A DNA stretch of 64,000 bases from Robertmurraya sp047302285 (GCF_047302285.1 NZ_CP154845.1:1116001-1180000); one strand, 5' to 3'; positions 17,443-26,786 are shown, counted from the first letter of the stretch. Program-made: numbers and translations. The notes: generated from the sequence alone by a model not told the origin.

Positions 17443-17484
17443 TGCAAAAAAGATCCGAAGCTTGCCATATAAGGAAAGTTATAA

Positions 17485-17500
17485 TGGCATAAAACTTGCA
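17485..17500 (+). promoter_or_regulatory. Sigma-54 (SigL) -24/-12 promoter of rocD
   Basis: TGGCAT at 17485-17490 and TTGCA at 17496-17500 have the five-base spacing of the sigma-54 consensus TGGCAC-N5-TTGCW. Predicted start is near 17512, about 40 bases before the rocD ATG. Confidence 0.9.
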
Positions 17501-17550
17501 TTACACTAAGATAGAGTTTGAGGATCATCATATAAAAGGAGTGTTCAATC

Positions 17551-18750
17551 ATGACAATCGTAAATCATTCCCAATCTATCATTGAAAAAACAGATAAATA
17601 CGGTGCTAATAATTATCATCCTCTCCCAATCGTAATCTCAAAGGCAGAAGGAGTATGGGTGGAGGATCCAGAAGGCAATAAATATATGGATATGCTTAGC
17701 GCTTATTCGGCAGTTAATCAAGGGCATCGTCACCCAGAAATCATTCAAGCATTGAAAGATCAAGCTGATAAAGTAACCCTTACTTCCCGTGCCTTTCATA
17801 ACGATCAGCTTGGACCTTGGTATGAATTAGTTTGTCAATTAACGAAGAAGGAAATGGCTTTGCCGATGAATACAGGTGCAGAAGCGGTGGAAACAGCTGT
17901 TAAAGCAGCACGGAGATGGGCATATGAAGTCAAAGGAGTTGCTGATAACGAAGCAGAAATCATTGCATGTATTGGGAATTTTCATGGCAGAACGATGACG
18001 GCTGTTTCATTATCGTCAGAGGATGAATATAAGCGTGGATTCGGTCCAATGCTTCCAGGAATTAAACTTATTCCATATGGAGATTTAGAGGCTTTGAAAA
18101 ATGCGATTACAAAGAACACTGCAGCCTTTTTAATTGAACCTATACAAGGTGAAGCAGGGATCGTCATTCCTCCAGAAGGATTCTTGAAAAATGCCTATAA
18201 TCTTTGTAAAGAAAATGAAGTCCTCTTTATTGCTGATGAAATTCAAGCTGGACTTGCCCGTTCGGGAAAAATGTTTGCCTGTGATTGGGAGGATGTACAT
18301 CCAGATATGTATATTCTAGGGAAAGCATTAGGTGGAGGCGTTTTTCCAATCTCCTGTGTGGTGGCCGATAAAGATATTCTCGGTGTATTCAATCCTGGCT
18401 CTCACGGCTCAACTTTCGGAGGAAATCCAATGGCGTGTGCCGTTTCGATTGCTTCTCTAAATGTTCTTGTGAATGAAAATCTTGCTGAACGATCATTAAG
18501 GCTTGGCGAATATTTTAAAAACAAGTTAACAGAAATCTCCAATCCGTTGATAAAAGAAGTTCGTGGTCGAGGATTATTTATTGGCGTTGAACTTGATGAA
18601 GAGGCTCGCCCTTATTGTGAAAAGTTAAAAGAAGAGGGCCTATTATGTAAGGAAACCCATGATACAGTCATCCGTTTTGCCCCGCCATTGGTGATTAGCG
18701 AAGAAGACTTAGACTGGGCAATTGAGCGGATTAAAAAAGTATTGAGTTAA
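17551..18750 (+). CDS. rocD: Ornithine aminotransferase
   Basis: RocD transfers the delta-amino group of ornithine to 2-oxoglutarate, giving glutamate semialdehyde in arginine and ornithine breakdown. It is a class III PLP aminotransferase of 399 residues. Markers are [31 protein letters not shown], the PLP-ring aspartate in [12 protein letters not shown] and the Schiff-base lysine in [16 protein letters not shown] precedes ATG 17551. The SigL promoter, the paired enhancers and the divergent RocR-like gene tie expression to arginine or ornithine supply. A perfect terminator follows. Confidence 0.94.
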   Translation: MTIVNHSQSIIEKTDKYGANNYHPLPIVISKAEGVWVEDPEGNKYMDMLSAYSAVNQGHRHPEIIQALKDQADKVTLTSRAFHNDQLGPWYELVCQLTKKEMALPMNTGAEAVETAVKAARRWAYEVKGVADNEAEIIACIGNFHGRTMTAVSLSSEDEYKRGFGPMLPGIKLIPYGDLEALKNAITKNTAAFLIEPIQGEAGIVIPPEGFLKNAYNLCKENEVLFIADEIQAGLARSGKMFACDWEDVHPDMYILGKALGGGVFPISCVVADKDILGVFNPGSHGSTFGGNPMACAVSIASLNVLVNENLAERSLRLGEYFKNKLTEISNPLIKEVRGRGLFIGVELDEEARPYCEKLKEEGLLCKETHDTVIRFAPPLVISEEDLDWAIERIKKVLS

Positions 18751-18790
18751 GTTTTACGTAGCGAATTACAAACTTCACAAAATAAGAACG

Positions 18791-18824
18791 AAAAATCCTT
18801 GTATTCAATATGCAAGGATTTTTT
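18791..18824 (+). terminator. Rho-independent terminator of rocD
   Basis: AAAAATCCTTG (18791-18801) pairs with CAAGGATTTTTT (18813-18824) around an 11-base loop, ending in a T-run. Confidence 0.88.
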
Positions 18825-18851
18825 GCATTTTCTTCTTAATAATCATAAATT

Positions 18852-18880
18852 TTGCATTACCCCTTAAATTGGATGATAAT
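18852..18880 (+). promoter_or_regulatory. Sigma-A-like promoter of the alcohol dehydrogenase gene
   Basis: TTGCAT at 18852-18857 and GATAAT at 18875-18880 are 17 bases apart, just upstream of the GAAAGGAGA ribosome site of the gene at 18910. Confidence 0.65.
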
Positions 18881-18909
18881 ATTAGTGAATAAGAAAGGAG
18901 ACGTGAGAC

Positions 18910-20073
18910 ATGCAAAACTTTACATATTGGAATCCGACAAAGCTTATTTTTGGTAAGGGTCAACTGCAACAGTTAAAGGAAGAAATTCCAAAGTATGGAA
19001 ATAAGGTATTGCTTGTTTATGGAGGAGGGAGCATTAAAAGAAGCGGGCTCTATGATCAAGTAATCAGCCTCTTGAAAGAAGTAAATGTTGCTATTTTTGA
19101 ACTTTCAGGAGTTGAACCGAATCCACGTATCTCTACGGTTCGAAAAGGGGTAGACATTTGTAAATCTGAAGGGATCGATTTCATTTTGGCTGTTGGTGGC
19201 GGCAGTGTTATTGATTGTACAAAGGCAATTGCTGCTGGAGCTAAATACGATGGTGACGCTTGGGACTTAGTGACGAAAAAAGCATTTGCCAGCCAAGCTC
19301 TACCATTCGGAACCGTATTAACCCTTGCAGCAACGGGTTCTGAAATGAATTCAGGTTCTGTTATTACCAATTGGGAAACAAAAGAGAAATATGGTTGGGG
19401 TAGTCCGGTTACTTTCCCGACATTTTCTATTTTAGATCCGGTTCATACGTACACAGTACCAAAGGATCAGACGATTTATGGTATTGTCGATATGATGTCC
19501 CATGTATTTGAGCATTATTTTCATCTGCAAGAAAATACGTTGTTACAGGATGGAATGTGTGAGTCCTTATTGATTACTGTTATGGAAACTGCTCCAAAGC
19601 TTCTCGAAGACCTTGAAAACTATGATTTACGTGCAACAATTTTATATAATGGAACAATGGCATTGAACGGAATGCTTTCGATGGGTTATCAAGGGGATTG
19701 GGCAACCCATAATATCGAACATGCCGTGTCAGCGGTTTATGATATCCCTCATGGTGGAGGATTAGCGATTTTATTCCCTAGCTGGATGAAGCATAATTTG
19801 AAGGTAAAACCAGAACGCTTTAAGCAGCTAGCTGTTCGCGTTTTTGGTGTCGATCCAGAAGGAAAATCAGCTGAAGAGGTTGGCTTAGAAGGAATCGAAA
19901 AGCTTCGTGAATTCTGGAATAGCATCGGAGCGCCTTCACGATTAGCTGATTATGATATTGATGATAGTCAATTAGAAGTAATGGCAGATAAAGCGATGAT
20001 AAACGGAGAATTTGGTCGCTTCAAAAAGCTGAACAAGGAAGATGTTTTAGCCATTTACCGCGCTTCATTGTAA
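18910..20073 (+). CDS. Iron-dependent alcohol dehydrogenase (YugJ/YugK, BDH-like)
   Basis: A 387-residue group III iron-type alcohol dehydrogenase, probably an NAD(P)H-dependent butanol/long-chain aldehyde reductase of the YugJ/YugK/BdhA group. Visible marks are [16 protein letters not shown], the dinucleotide loop [33 protein letters not shown] and metal-binding histidines in [10 protein letters not shown] and [23 protein letters not shown]. In Bacillus subtilis two such genes lie beside pgi and yugI; here only one is present. Its own promoter lies upstream. The physiological substrate cannot be inferred beyond aldehydes or alcohols; a role in redox balance at low oxygen is plausible. Confidence 0.88.
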   Translation: MQNFTYWNPTKLIFGKGQLQQLKEEIPKYGNKVLLVYGGGSIKRSGLYDQVISLLKEVNVAIFELSGVEPNPRISTVRKGVDICKSEGIDFILAVGGGSVIDCTKAIAAGAKYDGDAWDLVTKKAFASQALPFGTVLTLAATGSEMNSGSVITNWETKEKYGWGSPVTFPTFSILDPVHTYTVPKDQTIYGIVDMMSHVFEHYFHLQENTLLQDGMCESLLITVMETAPKLLEDLENYDLRATILYNGTMALNGMLSMGYQGDWATHNIEHAVSAVYDIPHGGGLAILFPSWMKHNLKVKPERFKQLAVRVFGVDPEGKSAEEVGLEGIEKLREFWNSIGAPSRLADYDIDDSQLEVMADKAMINGEFGRFKKLNKEDVLAIYRASL

Positions 20074-20203
20074 AAGTTGTCTATATAATAAGGAAGAAAC
20101 GTGTCAAAAATGGCATGTTTCTCAAAATTTTCAGGACCTTTCTTGATTACTTTTGAAGCTTTCGTTAAAGTATATATGAATACAATAAAGATGGAGGACA
20201 ACT

Positions 20204-21550
20204 ATGGCACAAGTTCGTTTTGATTATTCCAAGGCACTTAGCTTTTTTGGAGAACATGAAATTACATATTTACGGGATTTAGTGAAGGTCGCTCACCATT
20301 CCTTGCATGAAAAAACAGGAGCGGGAAGTGATTTCTTAGGTTGGATTGACCTTCCTGTTGATTATGATAAAGAGGAATTCTCTCGTATTCAAAAGTCTGC
20401 CGAAAAAATTAAAAGTGATTCTGATGTGTTACTTGTTATCGGAATCGGTGGTTCTTACTTAGGGGCTAGAGCAGCGATTGATATGCTCCAACATAGCTTC
20501 TATAATGCCCTTGAAAAGGACAAGCGCAAAACGCCACAAATTATCTTTGTCGGGAATAACATTAGCTCTACTTATATGAGAGACGTGATGGATTTATTAG
20601 AAGGAAAAGATTTTTCCATTAATGTAATTTCTAAATCAGGGACTACGACAGAGCCTGCGATTGCCTTTCGTATTTTCCGCAAACTGCTTGAGGAAAAGTA
20701 TGGAGTTGAGGAAGCAAGAAAACGCATTTACGCCACTACAGACAAAGCGCGTGGAGCATTGAAAACACTTGCGACTGAAGAAGGCTACGAATCTTTCGTC
20801 ATCCCAGATGATGTGGGAGGGCGTTACTCTGTCTTAACCGCGGTTGGATTGCTTCCAATTGCCGTTAGTGGAGCAGATATTGATGCGATGATGAAAGGAG
20901 CAGCAGATGCTCGCGAAGAATATAGTTCATCAGAGCTAGAAAGTAACCAAGCCTATCAATATGCGGCAGTACGTAATCTCCTTTATAACAAAGGAAAAAC
21001 GATTGAAATGCTAATTAATTATGAGCCATCTTTACAATATTTTTCTGAATGGTGGAAGCAGCTGTTTGGAGAAAGTGAAGGAAAAGACCAAAAAGGAATC
21101 TTCCCATCTTCAGCTAACTTCTCAACTGACTTACATTCATTAGGTCAATATGTTCAAGAAGGCAGACGCGATCTATTTGAAACGATTATCAAAGTAGAAG
21201 AGCCGCGTCATGAACTTTCGATTGAAGAAGCGGATAGTGATTTGGACGGACTAAATTATCTAGCGGGTAAAACTGTTGACTTTGTTAATAATAAGGCATT
21301 TGAAGGAACGCTGCTTGCTCATACCGATGGTGGGGTTCCAAACCTTACAGTGACGATTCCGAAACTTGATGAATATTCATTCGGTTATCTGGCTTATTTC
21401 TTTGAAAAGGCATGTGCGATGAGTGGATATTTACTCGGAGTGAATCCATTTGACCAGCCAGGTGTTGAAGCCTATAAAGTCAATATGTTTGCTTTACTAG
21501 GAAAACCTGGATTTGAAGAAAAGAAAGCCGAGCTTGAGAAAAGATTATAA
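20204..21550 (+). CDS. pgi: Glucose-6-phosphate isomerase
   Basis: Pgi interconverts glucose-6-phosphate and fructose-6-phosphate in glycolysis. Its 448 residues match the short Firmicute form (about 450). Landmarks are the SIS-type loop [49 protein letters not shown] (a Pgi signature) and the catalytic histidine region [11 protein letters not shown], with the C-terminal [10 protein letters not shown] lysine. ATG 20204 follows GGAGGA. It lies between the alcohol dehydrogenase and yugN, as in the Bacillus yug region. All active-site stretches look intact. Confidence 0.96.
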   Translation: MAQVRFDYSKALSFFGEHEITYLRDLVKVAHHSLHEKTGAGSDFLGWIDLPVDYDKEEFSRIQKSAEKIKSDSDVLLVIGIGGSYLGARAAIDMLQHSFYNALEKDKRKTPQIIFVGNNISSTYMRDVMDLLEGKDFSINVISKSGTTTEPAIAFRIFRKLLEEKYGVEEARKRIYATTDKARGALKTLATEEGYESFVIPDDVGGRYSVLTAVGLLPIAVSGADIDAMMKGAADAREEYSSSELESNQAYQYAAVRNLLYNKGKTIEMLINYEPSLQYFSEWWKQLFGESEGKDQKGIFPSSANFSTDLHSLGQYVQEGRRDLFETIIKVEEPRHELSIEEADSDLDGLNYLAGKTVDFVNNKAFEGTLLAHTDGGVPNLTVTIPKLDEYSFGYLAYFFEKACAMSGYLLGVNPFDQPGVEAYKVNMFALLGKPGFEEKKAELEKRL

Positions 21551-21577
21551 TAATTAGTTAAATTTAACAAATTAAAC

Positions 21578-21622
21578 GAAATCCCCCTTGGAGAAACTAA
21601 GAAAAAGTTTTGAAGGGGGATT
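21578..21622 (+). promoter_or_regulatory. Hairpin covering the yugN ribosome binding site
   Basis: AATCCCCCTT at 21579-21588 pairs with AAGGGGGATT at 21613-21622. The right arm contains the AAGGGGG ribosome site of yugN, five bases before ATG 21627, and CTTT follows. It may act as the pgi terminator, as a lid on yugN translation, or as both. Confidence 0.65.
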
Positions 21623-21626
21623 CTTT

Positions 21627-22025
21627 ATGATTGAAATACCTTCTAGTATAGAAGGAGGAGAATATCATCTAAATGATCTGGAACGGCTTCTTAAGCCGAT
21701 TGGCTATACGATAGGAGGGAATTGGGATTACGATCATGGTTATTTTGATTATAAGATGGATGATCAGGAAGGCTATCAATTTTTACGGCTACCATTTCAA
21801 GTTGTTGAAGGACAATTAGATTCTTCCGTTTGTACGGTCAAATTAGGAAGACCCTTTCTACTCGCTCATGAATATGAAGGTGGGGTAGATGAAGAGGCTG
21901 ATGTAGGCAATTTTTCCGCCTCTTTCGATCAGTTCCAATCACCTGAGAATAAGGATGCTCCTATTCCTGATCCGTTCATTGACACAGGACGAGTTCTTGT
22001 GTCAGAGCTTGAAAGCATCCTCTAA
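21627..22025 (+). CDS. yugN: YugN-like protein
   Basis: A 132-residue acidic soluble protein matching the YugN family, which is found only next to pgi and the YugO channel in Bacillaceae and has no known function. Recognisable stretches are IEIPSSIEGGEYHLNDLERLL, the aromatic GNWDYDHGYFDYKMD, FLRLPFQ and the C-terminal DPFIDTGRVLVSELESIL. ATG 21627 is chosen because AAGGGGG lies just upstream, although that site is part of a hairpin. The gene converges on the K+ channel gene with only 6 bases between the stops. Confidence 0.85.
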   Translation: MIEIPSSIEGGEYHLNDLERLLKPIGYTIGGNWDYDHGYFDYKMDDQEGYQFLRLPFQVVEGQLDSSVCTVKLGRPFLLAHEYEGGVDEEADVGNFSASFDQFQSPENKDAPIPDPFIDTGRVLVSELESIL

Positions 22026-22031
22026 AACAAA

Positions 22032-23030
22032 TTAAGAAGTAGCAGAGATCACCAATAGAATATCGTGTTCTTTTAGTACAAAGGGATGGGAGGGATTGAT
22101 GATTGTATCTCTCCCTCTTTTAACGCCAAATAAAAGGGCTCCATCTTCAAGCAATTGTTTACTCGTTTCTATGAAATTTTGTCCGATATAAGCAGTGGAG
22201 GCTTGAAAAACAAAGCGACTACCATTAAATTGTTCGAGCAAGATCATGAGGGCATCGACCTTTTCTGTAGAATGAAGACAATTGGTCATGACAGAGCTCG
22301 TAATTTGGTTTGTTTGGATTAATTCATCTGCCCCCGCACGCAACGCGTTTGAAATTTGTTCTGTAGTCAAAATTTCGGCTACGGTGTAAACGGTTGGATT
22401 CAGGCCTTTAATGGCTAATAAAGTTAAGATCGTGTCCATATCGGCTTGAAGTTCATCTTTATTTTGATCGGCTGTAATAAGTACTTTTATTGCATGATAA
22501 ATATTTGCTTTAATAAGAACTTGGTCGTTTGTTGCTCTTCCTTTAATAAAATGGACGTGATAGTCAGAAAAAGGGTTACTTTCTAATGTTTGATCGATTA
22601 GAACAATTAATCCGTAATTTTCTTCCTGTAAAAATTTTTCAATGATGGCTTTCGACCTTTCATTCCATCCAATAATAATCGTATGCTCTTTCCCTTTGAA
22701 CATCATTTTCCCCTCAATATAGTCATTTTGCCGTTTCACAGCTGAAGAGGCCAATGTAACAAAATAGGACGAAACAAACCCAACACCTAACAAAACTAAT
22801 AAAATGCCTATCAATTTCCCTAAAATGGTTTTTGGGACAAAATCCCCATAACCAACTGTCGAGGCGGTAATGATCGCCCACCAAATGCCATCAAAAAGGG
22901 TGATGAAAGTTTCAGGTTCGACTAAATAGGCGAGGACGCCAAAGCCGAACAGTAGTAGCATGGCAATGAAAAGAATTCGCAGGAAGAAAGGCATTCTACT
23001 AAAGTGTGAAAAAAATTGGTGCGGCATCAT
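22032..23030 (-). CDS. yugO: Two-pass potassium channel with RCK domain (YugO-like)
   Basis: A 332-residue K+ channel. Two transmembrane helices at about residues 15-35 and 75-100 flank the pore helix and selectivity filter TVGYGDFVP near residue 60. The cytoplasmic part is a TrkA-N/RCK domain (HTIIIGWNERSKAIIEKF, a Rossmann-like strand) plus a TrkA-C-like tail (GRDTIINPSHPFVLKEHDILLVIS). Bacillus subtilis YugO is known for potassium release in biofilm electrical signalling; the match in gene context and layout supports that identity. It is transcribed towards yugN. Ligand control by nucleotides or ions is expected from the RCK domain but not visible. Confidence 0.9.
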   Translation of the reverse strand: MMPHQFFSHFSRMPFFLRILFIAMLLLFGFGVLAYLVEPETFITLFDGIWWAIITASTVGYGDFVPKTILGKLIGILLVLLGVGFVSSYFVTLASSAVKRQNDYIEGKMMFKGKEHTIIIGWNERSKAIIEKFLQEENYGLIVLIDQTLESNPFSDYHVHFIKGRATNDQVLIKANIYHAIKVLITADQNKDELQADMDTILTLLAIKGLNPTVYTVAEILTTEQISNALRAGADELIQTNQITSSVMTNCLHSTEKVDALMILLEQFNGSRFVFQASTAYIGQNFIETSKQLLEDGALLFGVKRGRDTIINPSHPFVLKEHDILLVISATS

Positions 23031-23102
23031 TCCATCACCTCATTCATTTTGTGACTTCTTCTTCATTGTGACCACTTTTATTTATCGGTAAACAAACGCA
23101 AA

Positions 23103-23136
23103 AAAACTGTAGGTCGTGTGTAAGACCTACAGTTTT
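23103..23136 (-). terminator. Terminator of yceI-like gene
   Basis: A perfect 13-bp stem, AAAACTGTAGGTC (23103-23115) with GACCTACAGTTTT (23124-23136). On the minus strand it is followed by more T residues, so it ends the YceI transcript before yugO. Confidence 0.88.
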
Positions 23137-23149
23137 AGAATATTTGATG

Positions 23150-23683
23150 TTATTCAGCTTCAGCTGCTTGAAGATCTAATGAAATTTTGATCTTATCTCC
23201 TACTAGAACTCCACCAGTTTCTAGTGCAGCGTTCCATGTAAGACCAAATTCGCTACGATTAATGCTACCTTCTACACCAAAACCAACTTTTTCATTGCCC
23301 CAAGGATCTTTACCAGTTCCTCCGTAAGTAACAGTGAATGTTTGTGGCTTTGTTGTATCTTTAATTGTTAAGTCACCAGTGACATCGTATTCGCCTTCAT
23401 CAGACTTTGCGATAGAAGTAGACTTGAACGTCATTTTTGGAAAGTTTTCTACATCAAAAAAGTCTGCTGAGCGAAGATGTGCATCGCGATCATTGTTACG
23501 TGTGTCAACACTAGCAGTATCAATTGTAAATTCAATAGAAGCAGTTGTTAAATCAGTTGGGTCAGCTTCGATTGTTGCATCGAATTCATTAAAAGAACCC
23601 TTTACGTTTGCAAACATCATATGTTTTACTGAAAAGTCTACACCACTGTGTGCTGTGTCTAAAGCCCATTTTGTTTTTGTCAT
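23150..23683 (-). CDS. YceI-family polyisoprenoid-binding-like protein
   Basis: A 177-residue protein of the YceI lipocalin-like family. It starts TKTKWALDTAHSGVDFSVKHMMFANVKGSF, and the beta-strand repeats continue to NRSEFGLTWNAALETGGVLVGDKIKISLDL, the family's C-terminal signature. Such proteins bind isoprenoid quinone-like lipids or amphiphiles in a beta barrel. No signal peptide is seen, so this copy is probably cytoplasmic. ATG 23683 is favoured since AAGGGAGAG precedes it; the longer frame to 23785 is AT-rich with no ribosome site. It has its own terminator. The biological role is unknown. Confidence 0.87.
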   Translation of the reverse strand: MTKTKWALDTAHSGVDFSVKHMMFANVKGSFNEFDATIEADPTDLTTASIEFTIDTASVDTRNNDRDAHLRSADFFDVENFPKMTFKSTSIAKSDEGEYDVTGDLTIKDTTKPQTFTVTYGGTGKDPWGNEKVGFGVEGSINRSEFGLTWNAALETGGVLVGDKIKISLDLQAAEAE

Positions 23684-23819
23684 TGGTAAATCTCTCCCTT
23701 TTCCTATTGTATCAAATTTATTTATCTCAATTTCGAGATGTTTTAACTTAAGGTAAATTATATAATCCAAAATACGGATTGTCAATCAATTAAGAAATAA
23801 AAAAACATGATTTTAACAA

Positions 23820-24030
23820 AGAAGGAGCATTCTAACAGAGAAAGTTTATATAGAAGGCTCTTTTCGCAAACATTGTTGCTTTTGGAAAGTAGTAAGGCTA
23901 TATACTGCCAATAGCTTCTCTTAAAGGACGATAAAGAGGAAGCGGAAAGTGCCTTTGCGAACTTCATGTATAGCAGTACTAGTGGTATATGGGTAAAAAC
24001 TGGCTATTGGGTTTTTACAAAAACCACTAT
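23820..24030 (+). repeat. Intergenic inverted-repeat element
   Basis: TTCGCAAA (23863-23870) has its exact reverse complement TTTGCGAA at 23954-23961, enclosing a richer-than-flank sequence with an internal CTTCTCTT / AAGAGGAAG pairing. Beyond it a second nested stem pairs AGTGGT (23981-23986) with ACCACT (24023-24028), and GTAAAAAC (23993-24000) with GTTTTTAC (24011-24018). No convincing reading frame lies here. It may be a dispersed intergenic repeat or a structured RNA. Confidence 0.45.
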
Positions 24031-24068
24031 CTATGCGAAAACACCGATATAGAAAGGAACGAAGTGTT

Positions 24069-24320
24069 ATGAATCAGCCATTAGGTTACTTAAAAGAGAT
24101 TCTCTCGAATTACACTGATCGCTCTGACGTTTGCAAAGAAATTTATTCAATTATTAGAGAGCACGATTTTACGACTGAGGAGTCGTTTGTGCGAAAGCTA
24201 TCAAATGAACAAATCGATTTTCTGAATAAAATTTTACCAGACGAAATAAACCATGCGAGAGAAGTAGAAGATTCGGAAAGAGTGCAGCAATTGAATGAAG
24301 TGTTTGAACTGCTGTATTAA
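24069..24320 (+). CDS. csgA: Sigma-G-dependent sporulation protein, CsgA-like (small)
   Basis: A small protein of 83 residues, helical and acidic. Its layout (LGYLKEILSNYTDRSDVCKEI, FLNKILPDEINHA, and a tail ending in QLNEVFELLY) resembles my recollection of Bacillus subtilis CsgA, a forespore SigG-dependent small protein. The resemblance is from memory, so the name is tentative. ATG 24069 is used, with AAAGGAA about ten bases upstream; an in-frame ATG at 24033 lies just after a hairpin and has no ribosome site. No clear SigG promoter was found upstream. It converges with yteA through a shared terminator. Confidence 0.6.
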   Translation: MNQPLGYLKEILSNYTDRSDVCKEIYSIIREHDFTTEESFVRKLSNEQIDFLNKILPDEINHAREVEDSERVQQLNEVFELLY

Positions 24321-24355
24321 GAAAAACGGGACAATTAGTCATTGTCCCGTTTTTC
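24321..24355. terminator. Bidirectional terminator between csgA-like gene and yteA
   Basis: A perfect 15-bp stem: GAAAAACGGGACAAT (24321-24335) pairs with ATTGTCCCGTTTTTC (24341-24355), five-base loop. A/T runs on both sides let it serve both convergent genes. The yteA stop codon lies in it. Confidence 0.92.
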
Positions 24356-25105
24356 TCTATCCTCTACATATGGCTCATGTTCATAAGCAGGTAAATCTCC
24401 AAAAGTGGTCATAATTCCTTCTTCGTCGAGTACTTCCTCGTATCGTTCGTGCTGTGAGTTCGGATAGACTGTGACATTTTTCCCTTCTATATCATTGCCG
24501 ACAAAATTCTCATAATCTTCGACATAACCGATGTTTTCTTCAGACTCAATATACGTATCGTTATAATGATCTTCTACTTTCACAAAATCGGATGGGGTCT
24601 CTGATGTTCCCCAGCTCTCAACCTCTTGCCATGCGTCTTCTGCATCAAATGCTACCGTTTCATCCTGTTCATCCATATCGAATTTACCGAAAGGAGGCAT
24701 TAACACTCCTTCCTCAATCGGGCGCTCATGGGAAATAATTTGATCAGGGGTATGTTCGATACAATAGGTCGTCGTAGGCAATGCTTCTAGGCGTTGTAAA
24801 GCAATTTCCTTTCCGCAAACCTCACACTGACCATATGTACCATTCTTGATTGCATCTAGCGCTTTCGAAATATTTCCCATTTCATTTCGATAGTGCTCAC
24901 TTAAGGCGATATCTTTCTCTCGTTCGTATAGTTCAGTACCTTCATCTCCAGGATGGTTATCATAGCTAGATAGCTCTCCTACTGACTCATGATAATGGCC
25001 AGAAGTTAAATTTAAGTGGTCATTCGCTTCATATCTATCCTCCAAGTCTTTCTTTTGCTCTTCCAATTTCAATTTAAACTCTAAAAGTTGATCCTTTGAT
25101 AGCAT
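24335..25105 (-). CDS. yteA: DksA/TraR-type zinc finger protein YteA
   Basis: A 256-residue protein matching YteA, a Bacillus sporulation-linked relative of the DksA/TraR transcription factors. It begins with a coiled-coil-like helix (LEFKLKLEEQKKDLEDRYEA), then DNHPGDEGTELYEREKDIALSEH, and a zinc finger in GTYGQCEVCGKEI with YCIEH near residues 94-117. The C-terminal half is acidic and low in complexity. It probably acts on RNA polymerase through the secondary channel, as DksA-type proteins do, though direct proof for YteA is lacking. Start ATG 25105. It ends inside a shared bidirectional terminator. Confidence 0.88.
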   Translation of the reverse strand: MLSKDQLLEFKLKLEEQKKDLEDRYEANDHLNLTSGHYHESVGELSSYDNHPGDEGTELYEREKDIALSEHYRNEMGNISKALDAIKNGTYGQCEVCGKEIALQRLEALPTTTYCIEHTPDQIISHERPIEEGVLMPPFGKFDMDEQDETVAFDAEDAWQEVESWGTSETPSDFVKVEDHYNDTYIESEENIGYVEDYENFVGNDIEGKNVTVYPNSQHERYEEVLDEEGIMTTFGDLPAYEHEPYVEDREKRDND

Positions 25106-25802
25106 CTGTAAGCAACCCTTTCAATAACTAATCTGTTCTTTCGTTTAGTATGATTCAATTGTTTCCTGTTCATGCAAATGAAGACAGGAGTGAATAAAAA
25201 TACAATAATAATCACAGTTGCGAAAAATGTAGAAAATCTATGAATTGTAAGATAATCTGACAATAAAAATCAGGGGTTTGAAAAAAAGTTTATATTAAAA
25301 TAATATGTATCTTTATTGAAAAAAATGTATAAATATAGAAAATGTTCTTAAACTTAAACAAATCAGAAGTAATGATAAAAAAATAGAAATTATTCTAAAT
25401 TGGAAAATGTAAATTATGATTATAAGAAAATTAGCATTTATAAATAAAATTAACTATATTAATAAAACTTTGTAAAACAGATAAAAATAATATGTTTCGA
25501 AAAATGAAATAATAAAAATTCCTTCGTGTTTCGAAATTTAATAGAAAATTACAATTACTTTTATTTTTCCCTATATTGCAAAAACTTAAACCTGATAGTA
25601 TACTTTTGCTAATCATTATTATCGAGTTATTCTTTTTGACTACTTGCTACAGAGGAAATCTAGTATAAAAGTCTGAAGGTAATTAGAAAACCCCCCATCA
25701 TTGTGTTCGACTTAGTTCTCACCAATAGACACAGTGAAAATTTATTCAAAAACAGAATCCAATCCTAAATAACCGAGAAGATATTAAGTTGAGGTGCAGT
25801 TA
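25106..25802. other. AT-rich intergenic region before app operon
   Basis: About 700 bases, very A/T rich, with no convincing coding frame. The only minus-strand frames are low-complexity Lys/Phe/Ile/Asn translations without ribosome sites. A possible promoter (TTGCAA at 25576-25581, TATACT at 25599-25604, 17-base spacer) lies about 190 bases before appD. It probably holds regulatory sites for the peptide transporter, but none could be named. Confidence 0.5.
25576..25604 (+). promoter_or_regulatory. Candidate app operon promoter
   Basis: TTGCAA and TATACT with a 17-base spacer, the best sigma-A match in the long AT-rich gap before appD. In such AT-rich sequence chance matches are common, so this is tentative. 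Confidence 0.4.
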
Positions 25803-26774
25803 ATGACACAAAAAACTCTATTGGATGTTAAAGGACTAAAGACTTATTTTTATTTAGAAGGAAAGAAAGTAGCGAAAGCAGTCGACGACGTTACGTTCGC
25901 TGTTAACCCAGGTGAGACAGTTGCCCTCGTTGGAGAATCGGGGAGTGGCAAAAGTATTACTTCTCTTTCTATTATGAAGTTAGTTGGAAAGCCAGGAAAG
26001 ATAGAGGAAGGACAAATCCTCTTTGACGGAAAAGATCTTGTTACTTTTTCGGATAAACAAATGACTCAGGTTAGAGGTCGAGAAATAGGGATGATATTTC
26101 AAGAGCCGATGACTGCATTAAATCCTGTTTTTACGATTGGAAATCAAATTAAAGAAACACTGATTAGGCATAAGAAGATTTCGAAAGTAGAAGCAGAAAG
26201 AAAAGCAATCGAATTGTTAAAGCTTGTAGGGTTTCCGAGAGCGGAAGAAACAATGAAAGAGTATCCACATCAGCTTTCTGGTGGGATGAGGCAAAGGGCG
26301 ATGATTGCCATTGCGATTTCATGCGATCCGAAGCTTTTAATTGCTGATGAACCAACAACAGCTTTAGACGTAACGATTCAGGCACAAATCCTCGATATTA
26401 TGGATGAGATGAAAAAGAAATTTAATATGGCTGTATTGCTCATTACTCACGATTTAGGGGTTGTTGCGGAATATGCAGAACGAGTAATGGTGATGTATGG
26501 TGGACAAATCGTCGAGCAAACGACAGTGGAAAACCTTTTCTTAAATCCAAAACATCCTTATACCAATGGGTTGCTTGAGAGTTTGCCAAGCGTAGATAAA
26601 GAGGTTGATAGACTTGGTGCGATTAAAGGAATGGTTCCAGCAGCACATGAATTTCCTGCTGGCTGTAGGTTCTCTGACCGCTGCCCGCATGTAATGGATA
26701 AGTGTAGAGCTGCAAACCCTGAACTAGTAACTGTTGAGCCAGGTCATAATGTCCGTTGCTATCTGTATGAATAA
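25803..26774 (+). CDS. appD: Oligopeptide ABC transporter ATPase AppD/OppD-like
   Basis: The first ATPase of a peptide importer, about 323 residues. Walker A is GESGSGKS near residue 45, the Q-loop is in FQEPMTALNPVF, the ABC signature is LSGGMRQRAMIA, and Walker B with the catalytic glutamate is LLIADEPTTALD. The C-terminal oligopeptide-transport extension has the cysteine pattern CRFSDRCPHVMDKCRAANPE, where OppD/DppD proteins hold an iron-sulfur cluster. ATG 25803 is used because GAGGTG overlaps the alternative GTG at 25794. The operon order D-F-A-B-C is that of Bacillus appDFABC, a second oligopeptide system. Confidence 0.9.
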   Translation: MTQKTLLDVKGLKTYFYLEGKKVAKAVDDVTFAVNPGETVALVGESGSGKSITSLSIMKLVGKPGKIEEGQILFDGKDLVTFSDKQMTQVRGREIGMIFQEPMTALNPVFTIGNQIKETLIRHKKISKVEAERKAIELLKLVGFPRAEETMKEYPHQLSGGMRQRAMIAIAISCDPKLLIADEPTTALDVTIQAQILDIMDEMKKKFNMAVLLITHDLGVVAEYAERVMVMYGGQIVEQTTVENLFLNPKHPYTNGLLESLPSVDKEVDRLGAIKGMVPAAHEFPAGCRFSDRCPHVMDKCRAANPELVTVEPGHNVRCYLYE

Positions 26775-26786
26775 GGGGGCTAACTA

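Noticed and set aside
23782..23967. Minus-strand open frame upstream of the YceI gene
   Set aside because: Low-complexity translation, no ribosome site, and it covers the inverted-repeat element; better read as non-coding.
23968..24068. SigG promoter before the csgA-like gene
   Set aside because: GTATA at 23968 resembles a -35, but no CATNNTA-type -10 occurs at the right distance.
25431..25616. Small minus-strand frame in the AT-rich gap
   Set aside because: Phe/Ile/Asn/Lys-rich translation typical of random AT-rich DNA, no Shine-Dalgarno sequence and no recognisable fold.
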